Assembly: GCA_002286855.1 (NCBI GenBank)
Contig: NRSV01000014.1
Coordinates: 310,001 to 374,000 of the forward strand
Source: Bipolaris cookei
Taxonomy: Eukaryota > Ascomycota > Dothideomycetes > Pleosporales > Pleosporaceae
Length of the DNA stretch: 64,000 nucleotides
Reading direction: 5' to 3'
Part shown: one piece after another, positions 37,433-47,779 of the stretch
Position numbering within the stretch: position 1 is the stretch's first letter
Layout: each line of letters opens with the position of its first letter
Translations under genes and position numbers: made by a program
Notes under the pieces: model-generated
Database searches by the model: none
Told to the model about the DNA's origin: nothing
The model's input: only the letters and a program-made list of their open reading frames with translations

Positions 37433-39050
37433 TTATAGCCTTTCCTTCAAACTCGACTTGAGCCTTCGTTCCACCGCGTCAAGGTACTCGTTGGTTGTGA
37501 CCCAGCTACCCCTGTCCTTCTTTCCACACGCTAGCGCCAGATCCTTGGTCATGATCTTGTCAACATCAACAGTATCGATGCAGGCCTTCTCGAGTGTCTC
37601 GGCAAAGACGACAAGTTCGGGAGTGTTGTCGAGCTCGCCACGCTTGGCCAGACCTTGTGTCCAGGCAAAGATGGAGGCAATGGGGTTGGTAGATGTCTCC
37701 TTGCCCTTTTGGTGCTCGCGGTAGTGGCGGGTAACGGTACCGTGCGCGGCCTCAGCCTCGAACGTCTTGCCGTCTGGGGTGATGAGTGTGGAAGTCATGA
37801 GACCAAGAGAGCCGAAACCCTGAGCGACAATGTCCGACTGAACGTCTCCGTCGTAGTCTGGGGATTGTTAGCAGACATCCCAGGGTCATGCAGGGCAAAT
37901 ACGTACTCTTCATGGCAATAACGTAACCACCCTCGCTCTTGATCATCTGAGCGACCATGTCGTCAATCAGACGGTGCTCGTACCAGATGTTGGCGGCCTC
38001 AAAGTCCTTCTTGTACTGGTTGTCGTAAATTTCCTGGAAGACATCCTTAAACTTTCCGTCGTAGGCCTTGAGAATGGTGTTCTTGGTGCTCATGTACAGA
38101 GGCATCTTCTTGTCAAGCGCCATCTTGAATGAGGCATGTGCAAAGCCCGAGATGGACTCGGTTGTATTGTACTGGGTCTGGGCGACACCGCCCTCGGCAG
38201 GGAAGTCGTAGACCTTGATCACCTCGGGCTTGCCGCCCTTTGGTGTGAAGACCATTTCCAGGGTACCTTCACCGGGAATGACACGGTCTTTGGCGCGGTA
38301 CTGGTCGCCGAAAGCATGACGGCCAATGATGATGGGCTGCTTCCATCCAGGTACAAGACGAGGGATGGTGGGGATAACAATGGGTGCGCGGAAGACGGTT
38401 CCTCCTCTAATGTGCTGTTAGCGAGTTTTGGGTAATTCGTTGTAAGCATATGACCTACAGATGGTTTCGAATGGTGCCATTGGGCGACAACCACATCTTC
38501 TTGAGCTTGAATTCTTCTACACGCTGCTCATCTGGGGTAATGGTTGCGCACTTGACGCCAACTGAGTACTTTTTGATAGCCGCGGCGGCATCGAGCGTGA
38601 CTTGGTCGTCGGTCTCATCACGGTATGGCAGGCCCAAGTCGTAGTATTTGAGATCAATGTCGAGATAGGGGTGGATAAACTGCAGTGGTAAGTATGGCGG
38701 GCGCGCATTTTGATTTTCCGTGGTGTTGGCGGTACCTTGTCCTTGATGACCTGCCAGATGATCCTGGTCATCTCATCACCGTCGAGCTCCACGACGGGGT
38801 TTTTGACCTTGATTTTCTTGACCGGGGAAGACGACGCCATTCTGTGCTGTGCAACGAGAGTGTATAGGCTGGCAGGAGTTGTTCTAGCAGTGATTGTTGC
38901 TGGTCGTCGCGGGCTCAAAAGCTGGGCCGATGTCGCAGGCGAGTGAGAAACTAAACAGCGAGTTGCAAAAGCACAAGTCTGGCGACGGGAGAGTTGCGCA
39001 ATTGAAGATGCAGAGCGGATAGCCGCGGGGGCAGCAATTGCCGGGCTCAT
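37433..39050 (-). CDS. IDP1: NADP-dependent isocitrate dehydrogenase, mitochondrial form
   Basis: Converts isocitrate and NADP to 2-oxoglutarate, CO2 and NADPH. Four exons: 38736-39050, 38459-38679, 37907-38406 and 37433-37857, with introns of 56, 52 and 49 bases; 486 residues. The first 70 residues are rich in Ala, Ser, Arg and Thr with few acids, a mitochondrial presequence. The mature enzyme starts near [51 protein letters not shown] and [20 protein letters not shown] are family signatures. The methionine of [12 protein letters not shown], after the presequence, could start a cytosolic form. The protein ends KERL. The upstream frame begins with TTG, so ATG 39048-39050 is used. Confidence 0.97.
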
Positions 39051-39900
39051 GGCGAAAGGTGAGTAGGACAAGGTGATAGCCTCGGAATTGCAGCTCCCAG
39101 CGCGTTTCAGAAGGTCGTGGTTTCCGGCCGCGGTCTCGATTGCGCAGTCAGAAGGGCGACGATGTTCGGCTGATGGGACGAGCAGCTCTTAGTCGAAGAG
39201 TCGCCTAGCGGGATAACCTGAGCCGAGGGCCACAGCAAGCCGTCTTGACCTCGTCGCAGAGGCCCAGAACCTGCTTACACAGCGCTTGGAAATCTGAGAC
39301 CCCTCTGTCGCATTGCGATGCGCGTTTTTGATTGCCGTTGCGCGCGGCATGTCGTTCGGTGTCGCATGTCACGCGGGGTACATGAAGCTTGGTATGACAT
39401 GTGCGGGTGTACGCGGGACCGGGCCCGACATGTGATGGTAGTATGGTAGTGGCAATGTAGTAGCGGATAAACCAGAAAATCGTTCCAAGCACGTGTATGT
39501 GATGTGTATACTCAAGACCCTTCTCCGCATACTGCGGGACATCGCTATGGTATATGTACAGACGTATGTATGCACATACACAGCTTGCCTTGTGTCCTCA
39601 TATCGTTTGCGGGCGGGTAAAGTCGAGGGACCCAATCGGACTACTCTTTGTAGGCTTCGGAGCCGCAGTGAAGGACCATAACAGCCAGGCGAACAAGTCT
39701 TTTTCCTTGTCTTCATATTATACACATTGAATAAGTAAAGTAAAAGACATCATAGTGGTACTGGAACAAGATTGTATTACATTACGTCTCCATCTCTAGT
39801 ACCATTACTACTACTACCTCAAGAAGAATATCCACAAAAGAAAAGGGGTATCTTTAACATTAACATCACATTCGTCACGCCCGGGAAACATCCCCCGCAT
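39051..39900. other. Intergenic, IDP1 promoter and 3' flank of the membrane-protein gene
   Basis: 850 bases. GC-rich next to IDP1 and more AT-rich toward 39730-39860. A short TATGTACAGACGTATGTATG stretch near 39550 is locally repetitive. No supported gene. Confidence 0.45.
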
Positions 39901-41256
39901 TCATTCCATCATCCGCGATCTCGCCTTTGCATCCGTCGGATCTCTCCCTTTGTCCGCCATCACTTCCCCGCCATTGTCTTCCGGGCCATCCTTGCGCCCA
40001 CCCCCGTCATCCGTCTTCGTGGTCGAGTAACTCGGCGCCGGACTGCTTGGCCTCCGGAACAGACTCGTCACACTATTGGCGCTTGTCCGCTTTGAGGAAA
40101 CAGTAATATGCGCCATGGACGGCGAGGAGATGGGACGGCCATCAATGTAGAAGCCACCGGTTCCATTTTGTATAATGGTCTGTGGAACAGACATGAAGTT
40201 GTTGCGTTGAACGGGATTAAACGAAATTGGTCGTGCGTCCAGTTTGACTAGACCTGATTCCACATCAAAAATCTTGACACCGTCATTAGTGCTGCGCAAA
40301 ACTACTGGCGTAAAGTCCTGGAGCCCAATTGCTTCTTCCGTCAAATCTGTTCTGGTGTCTTCAGATTGGTGGCTGTTCTTGGGTGGAGTGACCTCAGTCG
40401 ACATCACCAGACTCGTGCTTCGTCGCGTTCGGCTTGGGTTGGTGCTGGTGATGTAAGTGCGACTGGTCGTGTCCATCTGTTGGTTTAGTAGCTGTGTTGA
40501 TGTGCGACCTCTTGCTGTACGAGCCGAATGATAAGTCCATGCCGGAGGGGGAGACGCGTCAAACTGCCCAATCTCAAAAAATTCTCTCAAGACATTCCAT
40601 GTAAAAGGTAAATTGGCCACCAAGATTGCTGTTGACGACTCCCGAACATACCACGAGATCCACGTCGCCTTGTATGGATAGGTAAAGGAAGAGTAGGCGT
40701 TTGCGATACTGGCAATCACGACAAAGAGTCCCAGAGAAAAGATGCCGCATAGGATAATCTTCCTCTTCATCGGTAGTAGCGATCGCACAAGCATAGGCAG
40801 CGAGATGAAAAGCATGCTCAAGTCCGAAGATATACTGAAGACTGCTTTCGTGATGCGGTGGTGAACTAGCGTCGTACACTGCAATGAGCTGGTTGGCACC
40901 GCGTAATATGCCGAAAACGGACGACACCAGGCTGAAAAATAGAGAACCTCTATGACGACAAATCCAATCCCGGTATATACGGCCAGAACCTTGATTGCAA
41001 TGTTTTCGTAGTGAAGCGCCGTCCGTGTTATGCGGTGGTACATGATCAAAAGACAGGCCTTGCATGACCAGAGCACTGCAATTTGCATCTGCTCTACCAC
41101 AACTACCAACTTACTTCCATACACCCGTCTTGATAACTCTTCAGGGCTGAGGGCGCCAAAGTCAAATCCTGGGGGTTCCAGGTTCGAGTGGACTTTTAGC
41201 CATCTGTTGGCAAACACGAGCAAGACGGTGTAGGCGGCCGTGACAAAGAGGCCCAT
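39901..41256 (-). CDS. Pth11/rhodopsin-type fungal membrane protein (5' end unresolved)
   Basis: 451 residues from the first in-frame ATG. At least six membrane helices occupy the first 230 residues, starting GLFVTAAYTVLLVFANRW. The EQMQIAVLWSCKACLLIMYH helix and the WCRPFSAYY segment are typical of the large fungal Pth11-like, rhodopsin-domain receptor family. The C-terminal half is a disordered, Ser/Thr-rich cytosolic tail. Upstream of the ATG the frame continues as SISRKILFRSIKGLQFDDCI, which fits the family loop before this helix, so the true protein is longer and its first helix is missing. A possible first exon lies at 41545-41589. Ligand and role unknown. Confidence 0.8.
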   Translation of the reverse strand: MGLFVTAAYTVLLVFANRWLKVHSNLEPPGFDFGALSPEELSRRVYGSKLVVVVEQMQIAVLWSCKACLLIMYHRITRTALHYENIAIKVLAVYTGIGFVVIEVLYFSAWCRPFSAYYAVPTSSLQCTTLVHHRITKAVFSISSDLSMLFISLPMLVRSLLPMKRKIILCGIFSLGLFVVIASIANAYSSFTYPYKATWISWYVRESSTAILVANLPFTWNVLREFFEIGQFDASPPPAWTYHSARTARGRTSTQLLNQQMDTTSRTYITSTNPSRTRRSTSLVMSTEVTPPKNSHQSEDTRTDLTEEAIGLQDFTPVVLRSTNDGVKIFDVESGLVKLDARPISFNPVQRNNFMSVPQTIIQNGTGGFYIDGRPISSPSMAHITVSSKRTSANSVTSLFRRPSSPAPSYSTTKTDDGGGRKDGPEDNGGEVMADKGRDPTDAKARSRMME

Positions 41257-41544
41257 GATACAATCATCAAATTGGAGCCCTTTGATGGATCGAAATAGGA
41301 TTTTTCGAGAGATACTGATGCATGATCAGTTATTGCATATCAGGATTGTGACGTGTGCGAGTTGTGATTAAATATAGATCGACCGCGCTAGGAAAGCAAC
41401 TCCGAGGCAGCATGTCGGCGTATCCGAGCAGAGGCCACCTCTAGCCATGCTGCTATTACCCGGAAAGTTTATTTCTGTTTTCTCGGACATTTGTTCGCTG
41501 TCCCGTGACTACTACCCATCATGAATCGGAAAAAACCCACTTAC

Positions 41545-41589
41545 AGCCTCGTTCCGATCATGCAAATCGCGCATGTGTACCAGATCCAT
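41545..41589 (-). other. Candidate first exon of the membrane-protein gene
   Basis: ATG at 41587-41589 reads MDLVHMRDLHDRNEA and is followed directly by GTAAGTGGG, a strong donor. The downstream acceptor CATCAG next to the SISRKILF coding needs phase 2, while this exon ends in phase 0. A middle exon would be needed, and I could not find one. Low confidence. Confidence 0.3.
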
Positions 41590-41827
41590 GATTCCTGATT
41601 GAACGGCAATGGCATCGTCGACTTGCAAATGGGCGCTTCAAGTCGCTAAGTGTAAAGGTATCGCTATCCGCCAGGTTGTTTGAACGTGGGAGGACGTATC
41701 GGTTGTCGTGAGGTCATAGTGGGCTCCGGTTTGGCGAGTAGTGCATCGCATGTACTACAAATGTTCTTGTAGTCGGCGCAAAGAACAGCTGGTAAGAGAG
41801 TGGTGATATTACGCAACGTCCCGGACA

Positions 41828-41877
41828 AAAAGAGAGAAAGAAAGACAGAGAAAGACAGAGGGGAGAGAGAGAGAAAG
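41828..41877 (+). repeat. GA-rich purine tract
   Basis: About 50 bases of almost pure A and G (AGAGAGAAAGAAAGAC and similar units), read as pyrimidine rich on the minus strand. It may be a promoter-type pyrimidine tract for the minus-strand gene or simple sequence. Confidence 0.6.
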
Positions 41878-43654
41878 TGCTGACGACTGTTAGTTGTAAA
41901 AGCGCGGTGAGAGGCTTAGCCCTTATAGCACATGACTGCATGGCAATACTCGATTACTCGATTTGATCGTGGTAAGGGAAACCTTACAGCCACTCGTATG
42001 CTCACCCATGGCTTATCTGGATCACCTTTGCAAACACGCCAGAAGTTCGGAAATCTTGGTGGGGGATTGCCGTGGGTTAACTTCCGACAATCCTTGCGAC
42101 CAATCACGCACGCGCAGTCGTGCCAATATCCCGCTCATTTCTTTTATACGCCTCTTAGCTCCTCCCGCCCATATCCTCCACTCCGCGACCACGCTGTTTT
42201 GAAACTCGCTAGGTCGACGCGATTGGCTTGCTCCCAAACCATGCGATACTTGCAAGGCGCCTACGATTGGCGTGATGCTGGCTGACTCGAATCGATCCCG
42301 CAGTCAAGTCATGGATGGCGTGGCCAGAGACAGCATTGGAACCCGCAGTCTGGGCTGAGGCGGCTGAGCCTATGACAACGCTACAACAGCCTGATATCTG
42401 CACTGCTGGCTGCGGCGCAAAGGTAAAAAATAGCCAACATTGGTCCAGTCCAGAGGCTTACCAGGGGGTCGGCATGACAACGAATGTGTATCGGAAGGTG
42501 GCGGGATTTTTGGCTTTCCAAACGTGAAGCCTGTGAAAGGAGGTCGACGTCCCATCTGCCGCTATCCTCCTTCAACCTGCCTTCGGGCCGTTTCTCACAA
42601 CCCGCGCATGCCATTCCCTCACATATAGCCACACCAACTAACGTTTTTCCGGTTTCAGACTCTACGTTCGCGTAGATCACGCCGGCTTGTCCTTGTGCTC
42701 ACACGCCCCTGTCCCCTTTTGTCCCATACATGCCACCCTACATTGTGCTTACATTTCTGGATTAGAAGAATAGGCCTGGGCTAGGCCGTAGCAACCTTCT
42801 CCACAGGAATGGTAGCCTTGTCGGCCAATATTGCTCCAACGCAAGCGACATGCGACTCTCTGCCAACCAATGCAATCCTGCGACAAGGATAGACACAGCT
42901 GAATGCGCCTCCAAGCTACCCAACCGCAACCTATGCCGTGACTTGTGCACACAACGTTGCCTATCCGAAATGGCGTTTTTTCTTTTTCAGGCCACCCACA
43001 GATCGACATAGAACATAACAAAAAAAGGTCCAACTTCGAGCCGGCCCGGTTGCACTAAAAAGAGAGCCAGTTCTTGTGCACATCTTTGCTCCAATCTAGA
43101 AACTGTGAGGCGTTCTATCAGTGAGGCAATGATAGACAACTACATTGTCCTGACTCATGGGGCAACCGCGCAGATTACAAGGCTGCAATTACAATCTCTA
43201 GACTCTAATTTCCTAACGTACACGTACTTAGACGTAAGGGTTTAACTAGCTTGCACGTTGTCAAAGTTTAAGTTTTCTTTTGGTGGGAGACTTTTAGTTT
43301 CTAGCTACTGTATGTGAGGCGGAATAACGTTTGCAACACCATTTCTCACTTACAACAGGCGAGTCATTTCATTGTATCGTATAGTAGTCGCCTTCTTACT
43401 CCTGTTTCATGGTTTGGGATTCGCAATTTGATAAGAGGAGGGTCGTATGACGTATACTTTATTTATTCGAAAGAAGAACCCCTATGAAATCTAGCCAAAA
43501 TACTTCGTACGGGAAGAACCTCAGACCAGACAGAACATGCAAAAGCAAAGACCAGTCAAAACGCCCCCATCTTACCCTCTCATCACCACGGCACAAGTCG
43601 GACGTTCACATCTGTCACATCAAATTTTAGCATCATGCATTCCCAAAATAAAAC

Positions 43655-46600
43655 TTAGTCATCCCTGAGAACATTCCTCCCCCGTTCCACCCACCCCTCC
43701 ACCCCATCCCCTCCTACCTCCCCCTCCAACCACGCCCTCCCCTTCTCACCCACAAGTTCCCAGCTCCCCCTCAACCCCTCAAGTCGCCCCTCAAACACCG
43801 CAATCACAAGCGCAGTCGCAACCACGCTCTCATCCACCCCCTCCATCTGCGCTCTCACGGCCGCCTCGTCCAAACCGAGGACACAGAGTAACTGGGATGT
43901 TAATGACCATGACCCTTCGAAGGATTGCAGCGAGATGAGGTGGTGAAGGAGTGATTCATCGCTTGAAGGGGAGGGGAGATGTGGATTCGCTGGTGCTGTG
44001 TCAGCTGCTGGAGCAGAGTCGTTAGACTCTTGCCGGGCAAAGAGAAGCCGTTTTTTGTTCTGTTGCTCGAGGAGCATGAGACCGGATTGGTAGTCTCGCA
44101 GCGAATTATTACCTATAGCGGGTGGTGCTGGGGCGGAGAAGAGCGATGATCTGATGTTAGATTGGTTCTGGGTGGGTGCGGGTGCTCCGAATAGAGCACT
44201 GCCGCTACTGGGACTTGGGGCTGAGAAGAGAGATGAGCCGCTCAGTTGAGTTGGGGGCGTCGGTACTGCACCGAAGAGGTTGGAACGACTTGAACTGGGG
44301 GCGGAGAAGAGAGATGGGCCGATTTGGGGGGGTTGGGGGGTTGCTCCGAAAGGAGTGCTGCTAGTTGTGGGAGCAGCGCCGTAGAGACTGCCGCCCGTCA
44401 AGTTGGAAGACCCAAAAGCACTTGTACTACTGGCTCCAAAGAGACTGCCGCCAGTCGAGCTGGGAGCCCCAAAAGCAGTGCCACCGACTGCATTAGCAGA
44501 TCCAAAGAGACCACCACCGCCCATCGAGTTGGATGCCCCAAAAGCAGTCGTACTACTCGTGTTGGATCCAAAAGACACAGCAGTACGAGGCGGTGCGCTT
44601 TGCCCTAAAGGCGCAAAGACCGAATTGCTCTGCTGTGGTGCAGCACCAGGCATAGGTCTGAATAACGTTTGCTGCATAACCGGTCCTTGAACCTGCTGTA
44701 CAGCATCGACTCTATCATCCATCCACTCCCAGTCCTTTGCTGCTTTACTTTGCTCGGGGTTAGCCTCTGTAGCAACAAACGAACACCACTTCCCTCCCAC
44801 CTGAAACTGCACTCCCAACCTCACTGCCTCGCGCTCAACCATATCCTCGTAGCGTCCCTCGCACTTCATCTTCACTAATTCACCTGATTCGTCTGTTGCT
44901 TCAGCCAGCCAGCCGCGGCCCTGTTCGAGCTCTGCAATCGCTTTCTTGGCCGCGAGCTGGTGGATGGTTTCGCCAGGCTGGGCGAGGGCTTGGATGGGGA
45001 TAACGAGTTCAAGCGGGCCAAGCGGGCTCGTGCCACGGAGGATGAGGGATGTAGGAGTTCCTTGGGGTGCGGAGGGGCCGAGGAGGAGGTAGATTGATGT
45101 ACGGTAGAAGGGGAAGAGGGAGGGGATGGTTTGGGGGGCTTGGAGGATTTTGGGGATAGGGAGGGTGGGGAGGTGGGCGTAGCGGGATTCGCCTGTTTTG
45201 TCGTCGGGGAGTGGTTCCTCTGCATCGGGGTCGGCGTGAGGGTCGAAGAGGGAGACGGTGTTTTTCTGTTTTTTTCTTTCGTTAGTTGGTGGGTCGATGG
45301 GGATATTTGGGGTTGGACTTACAGTTGGTTTTGGATCAGCTTTGTCTTCTTTGAGATCGAGTTTGACTTTTAGACTGTCAGAGACCTTTTCGATAATCTC
45401 AAAATCATCGTCTGGCTCGACGTCGAGGTGGGCGGAGATTTCGTCATTGTTGTATTTGACTTCGAGGGTATAGTCGTTGATATGTGGGGATAAGGCTCCC
45501 TTGAGCATTCGTACAACCTTTGTATTCATCGGCTCACCTTCGCTAACCGATTGCGAAAAGCCGTTTCCTGCCTTGGCTATACCTTCAATCAGTGCATGCG
45601 AGACGCCATTCCCAACACCCAATGTGAAGACACGGATTGGATCTTTAGTTATTTGGATAGATTGGTTGAGGTAAGAGAAGATTTCGTTCTGTCTCCAGTC
45701 CTCACCATCAGTGAGCAACATGATATCGAGGTGCATGTCTTTGTACCGTCGCTCGATCGTAGCTCGCAGTGGCTGCAACATTTCTGTACCGCCATAGTTC
45801 GCCGCGAAAGAATCTACGTGGTTCATTGCCTCATCGAGCGTCTGCTGGTTGTAGCTAGCACTCTTTTCCCAAAGGAACGAGTGCTGCGAGCCGAAAGAAC
45901 ATATGTTGAACTTGACTCCAATTGGAAGTGATTTCAGAAAAACTTTCAAGGCTTGTTTCGCGAGCTCAATCCTGGTGTAGTGCATGCTTCCACTGCGATC
46001 ACATACGAAGACAATCTCCGGTCGTGCAGGAGGGAGTGCAAACTTTGGCACTAGTGTTGCCATTAATGCTTTGTGATTCGGAATCCTCGGATGGGTCTCA
46101 AGGATAGCTTTGGGCACTCCGGTATGTTTGGCAATGACTTGAAATACGAAGTCTTTGTCCAGTCCTGCGGTGTCTAGAGCGAGGGTCGCCGATGCCTTTG
46201 TCATTACGGGATCGTCATTTGCCGTAGCTGAAGTTGCGCCCATTGTCACTGCAATGGGGTGTGTGGGCGACTGGATCTTTTGGATGAAGGATCCATCAGC
46301 CATCTCGGCATCGACAGTAATCGAAATGCTAGTACCCATCGCATCGGTTGCTGAGCTTCTGCACAAAATGCCTGGGTAGTCGCCATATCTCGGGCATATG
46401 GTGTTTGGAATTGTGAATCTGATGCCGTCGACCTCCATGTCGTGCTTAAGTTCGCCTAGATATGTGATCACGATGACGACCTTTGCTCCAGGAGGGATGT
46501 TCCCAACAGTCGTAGTGAATACGTCGGAAGCATCTGGTAGTTGCTCAAACAATCCAGCCGTCTCGCCTTTTGACACTGCATCTTGAAATACAGCTCTTGC

Positions 46601-46906
46601 TTTTTCTCTCTCCTTGACCTCACCAACTATTTTCCGCCCCCCGACATGACAGGTAAAGCCTACTACACTGACACCATCATAGAGCGGAAAGGTGTAACGG
46701 CACTCTCTAATGGCTTTTTCTGTCGATGGATTGGCAAAAGTCTGCGTGAGTACAGTTTTAGAGGTAGTAGCAAGAATGGTAGCTTTTGTTTCGAGTCTAA
46801 CTTGTGGAAGGAAGTGCTTCTTGAAATTCCATTCATCAGATCCGACAACGTAGTATAGTCCACATACGTTAGCCGGACCTGAAGGAAGACCAAACATGCC
46901 AAACAT
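43655..46906 (-). CDS. VIT and von Willebrand A domain protein with FG-repeat tail
   Basis: Two exons, 45323-46906 and 43655-45265, 1064 residues. The 57-base intron is a multiple of three without stops, so it reads through silently, but it has GTAAGT, an ACTAAC branch site and CAG. Residues about 25-160 form a VIT domain (TLTQTF-type segment, ECRYTFPLYDGVSVVGFTC). A vWA domain from about 297 has the metal site DRSGSM and TDGEDW. Residues about 735-895 hold repeated SLFGA, GLFGS, SAFGS and SLFSA units like nucleoporin FG repeats. The C-terminal 100 residues are ordered (SLQSFEGSWSLTSQLLCVLG), a conserved tail of fungal VIT/vWA proteins. Function unknown. The frame extends upstream only to GTG; ATG 46904-46906 is chosen. 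Confidence 0.9.
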   Translation of the reverse strand: MFGMFGLPSGPANVCGLYYVVGSDEWNFKKHFLPQVRLETKATILATTSKTVLTQTFANPSTEKAIRECRYTFPLYDGVSVVGFTCHVGGRKIVGEVKEREKARAVFQDAVSKGETAGLFEQLPDASDVFTTTVGNIPPGAKVVIVITYLGELKHDMEVDGIRFTIPNTICPRYGDYPGILCRSSATDAMGTSISITVDAEMADGSFIQKIQSPTHPIAVTMGATSATANDDPVMTKASATLALDTAGLDKDFVFQVIAKHTGVPKAILETHPRIPNHKALMATLVPKFALPPARPEIVFVCDRSGSMHYTRIELAKQALKVFLKSLPIGVKFNICSFGSQHSFLWEKSASYNQQTLDEAMNHVDSFAANYGGTEMLQPLRATIERRYKDMHLDIMLLTDGEDWRQNEIFSYLNQSIQITKDPIRVFTLGVGNGVSHALIEGIAKAGNGFSQSVSEGEPMNTKVVRMLKGALSPHINDYTLEVKYNNDEISAHLDVEPDDDFEIIEKVSDSLKVKLDLKEDKADPKPTVSPTPNIPIDPPTNERKKQKNTVSLFDPHADPDAEEPLPDDKTGESRYAHLPTLPIPKILQAPQTIPSLFPFYRTSIYLLLGPSAPQGTPTSLILRGTSPLGPLELVIPIQALAQPGETIHQLAAKKAIAELEQGRGWLAEATDESGELVKMKCEGRYEDMVEREAVRLGVQFQVGGKWCSFVATEANPEQSKAAKDWEWMDDRVDAVQQVQGPVMQQTLFRPMPGAAPQQSNSVFAPLGQSAPPRTAVSFGSNTSSTTAFGASNSMGGGGLFGSANAVGGTAFGAPSSTGGSLFGASSTSAFGSSNLTGGSLYGAAPTTSSTPFGATPQPPQIGPSLFSAPSSSRSNLFGAVPTPPTQLSGSSLFSAPSPSSGSALFGAPAPTQNQSNIRSSLFSAPAPPAIGNNSLRDYQSGLMLLEQQNKKRLLFARQESNDSAPAADTAPANPHLPSPSSDESLLHHLISLQSFEGSWSLTSQLLCVLGLDEAAVRAQMEGVDESVVATALVIAVFEGRLEGLRGSWELVGEKGRAWLEGEVGGDGVEGWVERGRNVLRDD

Positions 46907-47779
46907 ATTGAGGGCGACCCGAAGTGCAACAAGCCTTAGATGTTGGGTGAATTTATGAATATAATATTGACAGGTCACAAATTCTACAGCAATGCAGTGG
47001 GTTCACAAGGAGTAAAGCAAATCCTTCAACACGGGCGTTTCGTCAGCAGAAACAGAAAAATCGTGAATGATGTTTGGGAAGATTGAAGATTGTGGTATGA
47101 GGTGTGAGTTGAAGGTACAAAGGTGAGGGCTTGTCAAGACTTAAATATTCTCTGAGGAGGCTATGCCTGAGTGCTGCCTACGGGGCTGTTTGGTCTAGAT
47201 GGCTGCCTAAGACTACGAACTTAGCCTAGTGCGTACCACGACTCGTGCAACAAGCGGGCTGCCACACGCCAGTCCAATGAATGCGATACAATTTTACCAA
47301 GAGTTGAGGCCGAAATAGGTGAGTAGTAATGGTAGCTGCCTGACTGAATATATTTTTGGGGACAGACGGGTCTGTTGAGGCGCAGGCATCATGCATGCAG
47401 CGGACGCGCTCGAATGACGTTGATCGGGCCGTGAAGCGCACAAAAGGCGGCTCTGGTATTGTTACTCCATTCGAGCATGGAAATTCTCAACGTCTGGAGT
47501 GAGATGGGATGGTCAGTGAGATGAGGCTGAACGTGGGGTCGCCGATCAGGCCATGCCTTGTTCGGCTACAAGCATTGGACCCTGAACGTCAGGCTGCATG
47601 CCAAAAATTATGACTGTCGTCCATGATGCCACAAAACAATGCGTAGGCCAGTCACCCATGCCTTCCCAGAATTCCACCGTTCACTACACAAACTGTTCTG
47701 TGGCCAGCGCAGCTTTCACAAACTTTCGAGGGTGCCGCGACGCGTTCTGTTCCGGGAATCGCACTGGAGAAAAAGAAAG
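46907..47779. promoter_or_regulatory. Divergent promoter region between the VIT/vWA gene and PUS3
   Basis: 873 bases. It contains an in-frame extension of the PUS3 frame back to an ATG at 47639. That part is not PUS3-like and is treated as leader. No other gene is seen. Confidence 0.45.

Larger units (their letters stand above)
41257..43654. other. 2.4-kb intergenic region
   Basis: It holds the unresolved 5' part of the membrane-protein gene (41257-41600), a GA-rich tract (41828-41877) and the 3' flank of the VIT/vWA gene. Frames on both strands near 42300-42680 reach about 100 residues but show no domain or consistent codon bias. From 43040 to 43640 it is AT-rich with nothing recognisable. 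Confidence 0.4.

Noticed and set aside
42381..42680. 99-residue minus-strand frame
   Set aside because: Starts with a non-ATG codon, shows no codon bias or domain, and competes with plus-strand frames of the same length.
47639..47779. 47-codon N-terminal extension of PUS3 starting with ATG
   Set aside because: The extension is Cys/Arg/Phe rich with no PUS3 similarity. The known N-terminal pattern starts at 47780. It would not look like a mitochondrial targeting sequence either, though one cannot be fully excluded.
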